From Labilibaculum euxinicum (lineage in GTDB: Bacteria; Bacteroidota; Bacteroidia; Bacteroidales; Marinifilaceae), in the NCBI RefSeq assembly GCF_009795715.1, contig NZ_WTCR01000003.1, positions 248,001 through 312,000 of the forward strand: a DNA stretch of 64,000 nt. The letters run 5' to 3'. The position numbers were made by a program, and so were the translations under genes. A model generated the notes under the pieces. The model was not told the DNA's origin and searched no databases. It was given only the letters and a program-made list of their open reading frames with translations. The stretch's first letter is position 1. The number at the start of each line of letters is the position of its first letter. Positions 44,746 through 53,413 of the stretch are shown here, piece by piece.

Positions 44746-46311
44746 TTAATAACCTGAGATATTGGACAGATTTGGATTCGCATTTATATCCGACGAGGGA
44801 ATAGGAAATACATTATATTTTGCATCTGTAGCTTTTCCGTCTGCAACAGCACCTTTCCAAGGCCAGTTGTATGTTCCACTTGTTAATTTACCAAATCGAA
44901 CAAGGTCGGTTCTTCTGTGACACTCCCAGTACAACTCACGTCCTCTTTCGTCAAGAATAAAATCTAATGTTAAATCAGATGCCGTGATGTTTTCTGATGC
45001 ATTTCCATATGCTCTTTCTCTGAGTTCGTTGATATAACCAACAGCAGTTGCCATATTTCCACCTGTTCCACCTCGAACTACAGCTTCAGCATATATTAGG
45101 TAGAAGTCAGCTAATCTGTAAAGAGGAAAATCTGTATCAGGGAACGATAGGTTTGATCCAACCGCCCCGGTTGAAGTAATGTTCTTGAATTTACGCAACG
45201 CATATCCATCTCTAAAATTGAAAATATCTCCTATTTCAAGATTTTGTCCTTCGGTAAAGAACATTCCTCTTTTATCTGTCCCTGTAACATCAGGAAAAAG
45301 GTTTACAAAAGATTTTGTGGTTCTGTTACCACCCCATCCTCCATCAAGACCAGACTCGCTTGCAGGCATATCACCTCCAACTGTTGAGTGAAGTATAAAT
45401 GCCATACCTCCCCATGATTGAGTGCTGTTTCCATCTGATAGTATTGGGAAAATTATTTCATTAGTTCTTAAATGATTATCAGCTAAGAATAGGTTCGCAT
45501 AATCTGACTCAAGAGAATATCCGCCACCAATAATTTTATTGCAATACGTAATAGCTTCTGTGTATTTTGGTACTCCGATATAAACCTCTGAATTTAAGTA
45601 CATATTAGCTAGGATTGCCCATGCTAAGCCTTTATCAGCTCTACCATATTCATTTGTTCCAGGCTCAGCTAATTCAGTCTCAATTGTTGTGAGTTCAGAC
45701 TCGATATAATCAAATATTTGTTGTTGTGTGGCCATCTCTGGGAAGAAAAATGAACCAATTTCATCCTCTTCTGTAACAAATGGACCACGTCCAAACATAT
45801 CCAACATATGGTAATAACTTAAAGCTCTTAAAGCTCTGGCTTCATCGTTAAATGCTTTGTATTCCGATTGACCATTGGTTAGTTTTATCAGGTTATTACA
45901 GTAGGTTATTTGAAGAGTTATACGATAATACATAGCTGTAACAAACTCATTTGAGGCTGTCCAGTCTTGATCGTGCAGGTCTCTTAAATTACCATCATTC
46001 CAAGCACAAATAGCTTCATCGGTTGGTAATTCCTGGTGATTCCATAATAGTCTTAAATAAGATGAAAAACTACCATCAATACTACTTATATCCGGTTCGC
46101 CGTCAACTGCTGTCTGACCCCCTAAAATTAGGCCTGCATAACATTTTGCTAAAAGTTGTTTATAAGACTCGGCATCAGTAAAAACCGTCTTTTCAGTTTT
46201 TATGTCCTCATCAAGAGGCTCCGTATTCAAATCATCTGTACACGATACAAATGCAAATAATAATGCAAATGCAATCATGATATAATTTGTTTTATAATAT
46301 CTCTTATTCAT
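44746..46311 (-). CDS. susD: SusD/RagB-family starch-binding outer-membrane lipoprotein
   Basis: About 521 aa from the start MNKRYYKTNYIMIAFALLFAFVSC (lipobox Cys24; an ATG 18 bp upstream is less likely). TPR-type helices (ALRALSYYHMLDMFGRGPFV; YTEAITYCNKIIGG) and the C-terminal RagB block (FPDTDFPLYRLADFYLIYAEA, then ELRERAYGN and LDFILDERGRELYWECHRRTDLVRFGK) are typical. It forms a lid on SusC and delivers maltodextrin. It lies directly downstream of susC. Confidence 0.95.
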   Translation of the reverse strand: MNKRYYKTNYIMIAFALLFAFVSCTDDLNTEPLDEDIKTEKTVFTDAESYKQLLAKCYAGLILGGQTAVDGEPDISSIDGSFSSYLRLLWNHQELPTDEAICAWNDGNLRDLHDQDWTASNEFVTAMYYRITLQITYCNNLIKLTNGQSEYKAFNDEARALRALSYYHMLDMFGRGPFVTEEDEIGSFFFPEMATQQQIFDYIESELTTIETELAEPGTNEYGRADKGLAWAILANMYLNSEVYIGVPKYTEAITYCNKIIGGGYSLESDYANLFLADNHLRTNEIIFPILSDGNSTQSWGGMAFILHSTVGGDMPASESGLDGGWGGNRTTKSFVNLFPDVTGTDKRGMFFTEGQNLEIGDIFNFRDGYALRKFKNITSTGAVGSNLSFPDTDFPLYRLADFYLIYAEAVVRGGTGGNMATAVGYINELRERAYGNASENITASDLTLDFILDERGRELYWECHRRTDLVRFGKLTSGTYNWPWKGAVADGKATDAKYNVFPIPSSDINANPNLSNISGY

Positions 46312-46329
46312 AATTAATACATTTATCAA

Positions 46330-49302
46330 TTAAAATTTCACATTTAATCCAAACAAGAATGTTCTTGGTCTTGGATATACATCATTGTCAATTCCACCGT
46401 TTACTTCAGGATCTAATCCACTATAATCAGTTATCACAATAGCATTCTGAACTGTTGCAAATGCTCTGGCATTAATATCAAAACCTAAAAGTGGTTTTAA
46501 TATTTTGGTAAAATTATATCCTAGAGTTATGTTGTCTATTCTAAAGAAGGATGCATCCTCAAGGAAATAATCAGAATATTGTTGTGCCGTTTCAAACTTT
46601 GATTTGTTAATCTCAGTTGGCATGTTTGTTAGGTATTCATTTACAGTCATTTCCTGATAGCGGCCACCTACAATAACATTGTTGTACATTTGCCCGCCAA
46701 GACCAATTCTACCGTTAAATCCAAAATCAAAATCTTTATATTTGATACTAGATGAAAATCCTATATTATAATCCTGAGCAGGATCTTTAGCATAGTATTT
46801 GTCGGCTGTTGTAATTTCTCCGTCTTTGTTTCTATCTACATAAAGACCTTCAATTGGTTTTCCGTTACTATTATATACTTGCTCATATACATAGAAAGTG
46901 TTTAATGAGTGCCCAACTGAGTTGATCTGAATATTATTACCAACACCAACACCACTAATACGACCAGTTTCAACTCCTCTGTAATTAGGATCGTCATAAT
47001 TTGTCAGACGAGTAATTTCATTCTTGTTGTAAGCAAGATTGAAGCCAACTTCCCAAAACAAATCTTCTGATTCTACTACTATTGCATTAATAGCGAATTC
47101 AAAACCATTGTTTTCCAAATCACCAACATTTGTCAATAATCTGTCAGTAAAGTTTGTTCCTGCCGGTACTGGGATTGTATTTAACAGATCTTCAGTTTTT
47201 CGCTTATATATATCGAATGATCCATTAATTCTGCTATTAAAAAATCCGAAGTCAAGACCTGCATTATATGTTGTCGTTTTCTCCCACTGCAAACCTTCGT
47301 CGTACCCGTCAGGTCTTATTAAAGTATAAAACTGATTACCGAATTGATATCTTGTTCTTGAATCACTTAATCGGTAAGTTCCCATGTATGGATAATCTCC
47401 ATTATTTAGTTCCTGCTGACCTGTAATACCATAACCCAAACGAACTTTAGCATTACTTACGACATCGATATTTTTAAGGAACGACTCTTCACTCATTCTC
47501 CAGGCAAAAGCAGCAGAAGGAAAAGTCCCCCATCTATTATCTTTGTGGAATCTTGAGGAACCATCTTTACGTAATGTAGCTGTTACGATATACTTATCTT
47601 TAAATGTGTAGTTTGCCCGGCCAAAGAATGAAACCAAGTAGTTCTCTGTTTCATTTTTGGAGTCTTCTATTGTTTCATTATTTCTGTCAACCTCAAAAGC
47701 TGAAGATTTTGACCAGAAATGTTGCCACTCATAACCACCCATAACATTTATTTTACTACTTAGGGATGGTAGGTTCTTATCGTAAGTAAGATAAAAATCT
47801 ACTAATTCATTCTTTTTTTCCTGATCATAATCTCTTTCTACTCCCGTAGAAGAAGCTCTTACCCATGAAGCATCCAAATCAGTATTTACATCACCATTAC
47901 TATCAGAATGGTCATAGCCTAATTTCATACTTGCTTTTAGATCAGGAAGGAAATGTAGTTTATAGTCTGCCTGAAAGTCTGCGATTACTCTTGATACATC
48001 TGAAACGTCTTCTTTTTGTTGTAATTGAGCGACTGGATTACGTGTTGCATTCACATTTCTGGAACCATCACTCATTAACCAAGTTGTATAGCCACCGTAG
48101 ATACCTGTGTTGTTAAAAACAGATTGTGTTGGATCCATGCGTAAGGCATTTCCTATTGCACCTTTATCAGCAAATTGATTTTCAATTGCCATATATTTTA
48201 AACCTACATTTAGCTTTAGATGTTCATCGAAAAAGCTTGGATTAACATTTAAGGTTCCGGTAGTTCTTTGCATCTTAGAAGTTTGCAAAATACCTTTCTG
48301 ATCGGTGTAGCCAGCAGAAACTCTAAATGGGATATTTTTGTACGAACCTGAAACTCCAATATTATGTTCGTGACCTGTTGCATCTCTGTATATTTCATCT
48401 TGCCAGTCGGTTGAAGCTTTACCCAACAATGCAGGGTTAACGGAAGAATGATCTACAGCTCTTGCAGTCACCAAAGTTCTATACTCATCAGCATTTAAAA
48501 CATCTATTGTCTTTTTAATTTTACCTATTGAAAATTTAGAGTCATAGGTTACTTGTATTTTTTGTCCTGCTTTTCCTTTTTTAGTTGTAATCAAAATTAC
48601 ACCATTAGAAGCACGTGATCCATAAATTGCTGTTGCTGATGCATCTTTCAATACAGTAAAGGTTTCAATATCATTAGGATTTAATGAACTTAAAACATTA
48701 CTCATTCCATCAATAGCCCTGTTATCTAATGGCATTCCGTCAATTACAATTAATGGATCGTTACTTGCTGACATTGAGGAACCTCCACGAATTCTAATTG
48801 TTGATGCTGAACCAGGAGCACCTCCATCATTTACGATCTGTACACCAGCAATTTTACCTACAATTAAATCTTGAGGAGAACTAGTTGTACCTTGGTTAAA
48901 ATCATCCGATTTTACTGTAAAGACTGATCCTGTTGCATCTTCTTTTCTTACTTGACCATATCCAACAATTACAATTTCGGAAAGGTTCTCGGTTTCAATA
49001 CTTAAAATCACATTGATTTGAGATTGTGAACCAACTACAATCTCTTGAGAACGATATCCTACAAAAGAGTAAATAATAGTTGCATTGGCATCTACACTTA
49101 GCGTGTATTTTCCGTCAATGTCGGTAGTTGTTCCTACAGTTGTGCCTTTTACAACTATTGAAACACCAGGAATTCCCATGCCATCGTTTGCATCGGTAAC
49201 TAAACCAGTAACTACTTTTTCCTGTGCATGAATCATGGTAAATGAAAATACCATAACGAGCATAAGAAGTAGTTTTCTAAGTCTACTAATGTTAAGTTCC
49301 AT
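46330..49302 (-). CDS. susC: SusC/RagA-family TonB-linked outer-membrane transporter
   Basis: A 990-aa beta-barrel importer. It has a signal peptide (FTMIHAQ), a carboxypeptidase-D-like N-terminal domain (VTGLVTDANDGMGIPGVSIVVKG), a TonB-box/plug region (SEIVIVGYGQVRKEDATGSV; GVQIVNDGGAPGS; IRIRGGSSM) and a long TonB-dependent barrel ending in PRPRTFLFGLNVKF. The partner SusD gene lies 18 bp downstream. With the amylases and SusE/F proteins around it, starch or maltodextrin is the probable cargo. The gene is divergent from a LacI-type regulator. Confidence 0.96.
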   Translation of the reverse strand: MELNISRLRKLLLMLVMVFSFTMIHAQEKVVTGLVTDANDGMGIPGVSIVVKGTTVGTTTDIDGKYTLSVDANATIIYSFVGYRSQEIVVGSQSQINVILSIETENLSEIVIVGYGQVRKEDATGSVFTVKSDDFNQGTTSSPQDLIVGKIAGVQIVNDGGAPGSASTIRIRGGSSMSASNDPLIVIDGMPLDNRAIDGMSNVLSSLNPNDIETFTVLKDASATAIYGSRASNGVILITTKKGKAGQKIQVTYDSKFSIGKIKKTIDVLNADEYRTLVTARAVDHSSVNPALLGKASTDWQDEIYRDATGHEHNIGVSGSYKNIPFRVSAGYTDQKGILQTSKMQRTTGTLNVNPSFFDEHLKLNVGLKYMAIENQFADKGAIGNALRMDPTQSVFNNTGIYGGYTTWLMSDGSRNVNATRNPVAQLQQKEDVSDVSRVIADFQADYKLHFLPDLKASMKLGYDHSDSNGDVNTDLDASWVRASSTGVERDYDQEKKNELVDFYLTYDKNLPSLSSKINVMGGYEWQHFWSKSSAFEVDRNNETIEDSKNETENYLVSFFGRANYTFKDKYIVTATLRKDGSSRFHKDNRWGTFPSAAFAWRMSEESFLKNIDVVSNAKVRLGYGITGQQELNNGDYPYMGTYRLSDSRTRYQFGNQFYTLIRPDGYDEGLQWEKTTTYNAGLDFGFFNSRINGSFDIYKRKTEDLLNTIPVPAGTNFTDRLLTNVGDLENNGFEFAINAIVVESEDLFWEVGFNLAYNKNEITRLTNYDDPNYRGVETGRISGVGVGNNIQINSVGHSLNTFYVYEQVYNSNGKPIEGLYVDRNKDGEITTADKYYAKDPAQDYNIGFSSSIKYKDFDFGFNGRIGLGGQMYNNVIVGGRYQEMTVNEYLTNMPTEINKSKFETAQQYSDYFLEDASFFRIDNITLGYNFTKILKPLLGFDINARAFATVQNAIVITDYSGLDPEVNGGIDNDVYPRPRTFLFGLNVKF

Positions 49303-49453
49303 AAATTAGAAATTTAAGATAAATTAGTTAATTAGTTAATTAGTTAAGGTGTTTTAGTTAAAAATATGAACTCGTGTTTCCGACTTGGGTTCTTCCTTTT
49401 TAAGCCTTCTAAAATTACCCTAACGTTAAGTTAGCCTTAATTCATTCTGTAAT

Positions 49454-49486
49454 CAAAGATAAATGCGGATGTTTTTTTTTGGTAAA
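49454..49486 (-). promoter_or_regulatory. Predicted susC promoter
   Basis: On the minus strand: TTTA (49486-49483), a 21-bp spacer, then a perfect -7 box TATCTTTG (49461-49454). Confidence 0.5.
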
Positions 49487-49515
49487 TGATTGATAGTTAA
49501 GTGTAAATAAATCAT

Positions 49516-49539
49516 CGCAAACGTCACCGCAAACGTTTG
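49516..49539. promoter_or_regulatory. Probable LacI-family operator between susC and the regulator gene
   Basis: CGCAAACGT at 49516-49524 and again at 49528-49536. The second copy extends into the perfect palindrome CAAACGTTTG (49530-49539), the AACGTT-centred form typical of LacI-family sites. It lies about 45 bp upstream of the predicted susC -33 box, which would fit activation better than steric repression (inference). Confidence 0.65.
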
Positions 49540-49726
49540 ATATTTATATATTGATATAAGTTAATAATATCCGAACAAATTACAATCAAACCTATATGTT
49601 TGTTTAATTTTTCCTATATTTACAAAGCTTGTTTCAAGTGTATTTGGAATGTGTAGCACATTTCTAATCATCTTGTTACATGGATTTACTTAGGGTGTTA
49701 ATATCTAATTAATATACAAATTTTAT

Positions 49727-50746
49727 ATGAGAAGCGGGCAAGTAACAATTAAAGATATAGCCAAAGAATTGGGAATTTCTGCCTCTACTGTTTCAAGAGC
49801 ACTTAAAGATCATCCTGATATTAGTTTTAAAACTAAGGAGGCCGTTAATGAACTTGCTAAAAAATGGCATTACAAGCCCAATGCTGTAGCTTTAAGTTTG
49901 CGAAATAGTAAAACGAATATCATTGGGGTGATTATTCCGGAAATTGTTCATCATTTTTTTTCTTCGGTAATTAGTGGAATTGAAGATATTGCCTCAAAAG
50001 CCGGATACAATGTGATGATTTTCCAATCGAATGAATCTTATGTGAGAGAAATGGCTAATGTTCAGGCTTTACTTTCAAGTCGTGTCGATGGAGTTTTGGT
50101 TTCCATGTCAAAAGAGACAAAAGATCACAGTCATTTTCAGGAATTAAGGGATAATGGAATTCCAATCGTATTTTTTGATCGTGTTTGTAATGATTTGTCA
50201 TCAGATAATGTAATTGTAGATGATTTTGCAGGTGCTTTTGCAGCAGTAGAACATCTAATTAAAATAGGGTGCAGAAGAATTGCTCATTTATCGGCACCCC
50301 AGCATATGTTATTGGCTCAGAATCGTCAGAAAGGGTATCGTCAGGCAATGTTAAAACACAAAATTCCAATCGATGAAAATTTAATAGTTAAATGTGACAG
50401 TTTTGATGAGGCAATTCTAAAAACTCCTGATTTATTAGCTTTGCCGGAACCACCGGATGCGATATTTGCAGTGAATGAATTAACTGCAGCCGGTGCACTT
50501 TTGATGGTGAAAAAATTAGGATTAAAAGTTCCTGAGGATATTTCGATAGTTGGGTTTACCGATGGAGTGGTTTCGCGAATTACCGATCCTTCGCTTACTA
50601 CTCTTGAACAGCATGGTTTTGAAATTGGCTTGAAAGCCGCAGAACTGATTGTGGAAAGAATTTTTGCAGGAGATATGGACTATGAGCCTGTCACAAAAGT
50701 TGTTAAAACCAATTTGATTGTAAGAGGATCAACCAGACATATATAA
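49727..50746 (+). CDS. LacI-family transcriptional regulator of the starch locus
   Basis: A 339-aa regulator. The N-terminal helix-turn-helix (TIKDIAKELGISASTVSRAL) and hinge helix (KPNAVALSLRNSKTNIIGVI) are clear. The rest is a periplasmic-binding-protein-like sensor domain (FFDRVCNDLSSDNVIVDDF; PEPPDAIFAVNELTAAGALL). It is divergent from susC and upstream of the maltose genes, and two LacI-like palindromes flank it (49516-49539 and 50879-50890). It probably senses maltose or a maltodextrin. Classic Bacteroides sus uses the membrane regulator SusR instead. Confidence 0.93.
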   Translation: MRSGQVTIKDIAKELGISASTVSRALKDHPDISFKTKEAVNELAKKWHYKPNAVALSLRNSKTNIIGVIIPEIVHHFFSSVISGIEDIASKAGYNVMIFQSNESYVREMANVQALLSSRVDGVLVSMSKETKDHSHFQELRDNGIPIVFFDRVCNDLSSDNVIVDDFAGAFAAVEHLIKIGCRRIAHLSAPQHMLLAQNRQKGYRQAMLKHKIPIDENLIVKCDSFDEAILKTPDLLALPEPPDAIFAVNELTAAGALLMVKKLGLKVPEDISIVGFTDGVVSRITDPSLTTLEQHGFEIGLKAAELIVERIFAGDMDYEPVTKVVKTNLIVRGSTRHI

Positions 50747-50764
50747 TATTGTATACTGATGTGT

Positions 50765-50793
50765 AAAAAAAGTTGCCTTGTGCAGCTTTTTTT
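50765..50793 (+). terminator. Terminator after the LacI-type gene
   Basis: AAAAAAGTTGC...GCAGCTTTTTT hairpin (one T-G pair), ending in a T-run. Confidence 0.75.
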
Positions 50794-50878
50794 GTCTGCA
50801 GGAAGGGCTTATTTTGATGAAACAAGATTATGAATTCATCTTTTTTTGAATAAAAATGGGTTTATTTTTGAATTTGTT

Positions 50879-50890
50879 GCAATCGTTTGT
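50879..50890. promoter_or_regulatory. Second LacI-like operator candidate
   Basis: GCAATCGTTTGT differs from the CAAACGTTTG palindrome core by one base. It lies about 57 bp upstream of the -33 box of the maltose-operon promoter. Confidence 0.4.
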
Positions 50891-50946
50891 TATGGGTTAT
50901 TAAGTCTGTTTTTACTGACTGTTTGAAACTTTCAGCTTGAAGTTGT

Positions 50947-50978
50947 TTTGACATATTGTATTTTTTTCTCTACTTTTG
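50947..50978 (+). promoter_or_regulatory. Predicted promoter of the maltose utilisation operon
   Basis: TTTG (50947-50950), a 20-bp spacer, then a perfect -7 box TACTTTTG (50971-50978). This matches the Bacteroidota consensus closely. Confidence 0.6.
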
Positions 50979-50984
50979 ACCGTG

Positions 50985-51316
50985 GAGGGAAACCTCTTTT
51001 CCGACTTAATTTTATATTTACTTCCTATATTAATATGATCTCGTTTCCAGATAAAATGATGGAAATTACACAGATCTATAATTTGTTTAACACTATATTG
51101 TGTTGGATAATTAAGTTAGTCCTTTGCAACACAAATTAATGTGATTTGTATCAGGATCTATTTTTTCCAAAATTTTATTTGAAACAAGAATTGTTTATTG
51201 AATTTCTCATTGCTGAGGAATATGATCCTTATGTTCATGGGTCAAATTAAAAAGCAGTTTATGATTTTAATTAAAAACGTCAACCCATTTACAGGAAGGA
51301 CATAATTAACTAACAA
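50985..51316 (+). other. Long 5' leader of the maltose operon, no gene recognised
   Basis: If transcription starts near 50985, the leader is about 330 nt. It is AT-rich with a small hairpin (GAGGGAAACCTC near 50990). I see no known riboswitch. A 63-codon frame inside it has poor composition. Confidence 0.4.
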
Positions 51317-52714
51317 ATGAAAAAACAGCCTAGATTAAGTTTTTGGCAAATCTGGAACGTCAGTTTCGGATTCTTAGGAATACAGATGGGATTTGCCTTG
51401 CAAGGAGCAAACGTAAGTCGTGTATTATCAAGTTTAGGAGCAGATTTGCATCATTTATCTCTATTTTGGTTGGCAGCACCTGTCATGGGATTAATTGTTC
51501 AGCCAATTGTTGGAGGTGCAAGTGATCGGACATGGAACCGTTTTGGTCGAAGAGGACCATATATTTTGGGAGGTGCAGTAGTTGCAGCTTTGGCAATGTT
51601 TTTTATGCCTAATGCTGGTATAGCAGTTAAAATTATGCCGCCTCTTGTGTTTGGTGCTGTGATGTTCGCTTTAATGGATGGGTCGTTTAATATTACGATG
51701 CAACCGTTTAGAGCACTTGTTGCAGACATGACTCCTGAAGAACAAAGAAATGCAGGATATTCAATTCAAAGCTTCCTGATTAATACAGGAGCTGTTTTGG
51801 GATCTATTTTGCCATTTATTTTAACCAATGTGATAGGGGTTAGTAATGTTGATCCTGATGGAGGAGTACCTTCGTCGGTTATCTGGTCTTTTTATATTGG
51901 TGGTGGTATGTTGCTGTTGTCAGTAATTTGGACTGTTTTCCGAACAAAGGAATATCCACCACAAGAATATGCAGACTTTAAAGGTTTGGAAGTTGTTTCA
52001 AAGGAGAAAAAGGAAAAACGCACGTTACTTGGATTCTTTAAATTGTTGAAAGAAACTCCCAAAACCATGATGCAATTAGCTGTTGTTCAGTTTTTCTCAT
52101 GGTTTTCTCTTTATTTGATGTGGGTATATACGACTTACGCATTGGCACAGCATTCCTGGGGATGTCCAATTGCCGATGTAAAATCAGAATCGTTTCAGGA
52201 TGCAGGAGATTGGGTTGGAATTTTGTTTGCAGGCTATAGTTTGTTTGCTGCAATATTTTCAATTCTAATGTCCAGGTTGGCGAATCGATTTGGTAGGAAA
52301 ACAGTGTATTCTTTAGCCTTGCTTTTAGGAGGTTTAGGTTTTTTATCAACTTACATGTTTAAAGGAGGCGATTTAATTCATTTAAATCTTTTAATAACTC
52401 AAGTTGATATACCATCGAGTGCTGCTTTGTGGATGATTCCAATGGTGGGCGTAGGAATAGCATGGGCTGCAATTCTAGCGATGCCGTATTCTATTTTATC
52501 TGACTCTTTACCTGCTGATAAAATGGGAGTTTATATGGGAATCTTCAATTTTACAATTGCAGGTCCTCAGATTGTTAGTGGAATAATTGCCGGTGAAATT
52601 TTAAGATACTTTTTTAACGGTGAGGCAATTTACATTATGGTGATCGCTGGAGTATCAATGTTGTTAGGGGCAATTTCTGTCACTTTCGTTAAGCAAAATA
52701 AAGCTGTTAATTAA
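51317..52714 (+). CDS. SLC45/GPH-like maltose (maltodextrin) MFS transporter
   Basis: A 465-aa inner-membrane protein with about 12 hydrophobic helices. SFWQIWNVSFGFLGIQMGFALQGANVSRV at the N terminus and QPIVGGASDRTWNRFGRRGPYILGG after the second helix are the signature of SLC45-type disaccharide/H+ symporters. It is directly followed by beta-phosphoglucomutase and maltose phosphorylase, so maltose is the likely substrate. Confidence 0.88.
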   Translation: MKKQPRLSFWQIWNVSFGFLGIQMGFALQGANVSRVLSSLGADLHHLSLFWLAAPVMGLIVQPIVGGASDRTWNRFGRRGPYILGGAVVAALAMFFMPNAGIAVKIMPPLVFGAVMFALMDGSFNITMQPFRALVADMTPEEQRNAGYSIQSFLINTGAVLGSILPFILTNVIGVSNVDPDGGVPSSVIWSFYIGGGMLLLSVIWTVFRTKEYPPQEYADFKGLEVVSKEKKEKRTLLGFFKLLKETPKTMMQLAVVQFFSWFSLYLMWVYTTYALAQHSWGCPIADVKSESFQDAGDWVGILFAGYSLFAAIFSILMSRLANRFGRKTVYSLALLLGGLGFLSTYMFKGGDLIHLNLLITQVDIPSSAALWMIPMVGVGIAWAAILAMPYSILSDSLPADKMGVYMGIFNFTIAGPQIVSGIIAGEILRYFFNGEAIYIMVIAGVSMLLGAISVTFVKQNKAVN

Positions 52715-52729
52715 TAATATTTGTTTGAA

Positions 52730-53377
52730 ATGGGAACAATTAGTGCATGTATATTTGATTTAGATGGAGTAGTGGTGGATACGGCGAAGTATCATTACAT
52801 CGCATGGAAAAGTATAGCAAATGAGTTAGGCTTTGACTTTACAGAGGAGGATAACGAGAGATTGAAAGGAGTAAGCCGAATGACCTCATTGGATATTCTT
52901 CTGTCGATTGGTGGAGTTGAGCTAGATCAGGAAACTAAACTTAAATTGGCCGATAAGAAAAACAAAAACTATTTGGAGTACATATTAAGAATGACTCCTG
53001 ATGAAATTCTTCCTGGAGTGAAAGAATTTATGAATGAACTCAAATCCAACGGAGTGAAGATTGCTTTGGGATCTGCAAGTAAAAATGCGATGACTATTCT
53101 CAATCAGTTAGAGCTTACAAATTATTTTGACGTGGTTGTTGATGGAACTCATGTGAGCAATGCAAAACCTGATCCGGAAGTATTTCTAAAAGGTGCGGAG
53201 CTTCTTAACGTATTACCATCGGAATGTGTGGTTTTTGAGGATGCAGAAGCAGGAATAGAAGCTGCAATTAACGGCAAAATGAAGTGTGTTGGAATTGGTT
53301 CTCCTGATGTATTGGGAAAAGCGAATATTGTGGTTCCGGGTTTTGTGGGATTTTCCATTAGCCAACTAAACTTTTAA
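52730..53377 (+). CDS. pgmB: Beta-phosphoglucomutase (HAD superfamily)
   Basis: About 215 aa from the ATG at 52730; an upstream in-frame TTG (52721) is less likely. The HAD motif I nucleophile and acid appear as D10 and D12 in CIFDLDGVVVDTAKYH. Cap residues (RLKGVSRMTSLDILL), motif II/III (LGSASKNA; KPDPEVFLKGAELL) and motif IV (VVFEDAEAGIEAA) follow. It converts beta-glucose-1-phosphate from maltose phosphorolysis into glucose-6-phosphate. It lies 15 bp after the transporter and 36 bp before the phosphorylase, a classic trio. Confidence 0.95.
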   Translation: MGTISACIFDLDGVVVDTAKYHYIAWKSIANELGFDFTEEDNERLKGVSRMTSLDILLSIGGVELDQETKLKLADKKNKNYLEYILRMTPDEILPGVKEFMNELKSNGVKIALGSASKNAMTILNQLELTNYFDVVVDGTHVSNAKPDPEVFLKGAELLNVLPSECVVFEDAEAGIEAAINGKMKCVGIGSPDVLGKANIVVPGFVGFSISQLNF

Positions 53378-53413
53378 GGGAATAGGTAGGATTATTTTTA
53401 AAAGGAAATCAAC

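Noticed and set aside
50948-51139. 63-codon frame in the leader of the maltose operon.
   Set aside because: It begins inside the predicted promoter and has F/I/N-rich chance composition.
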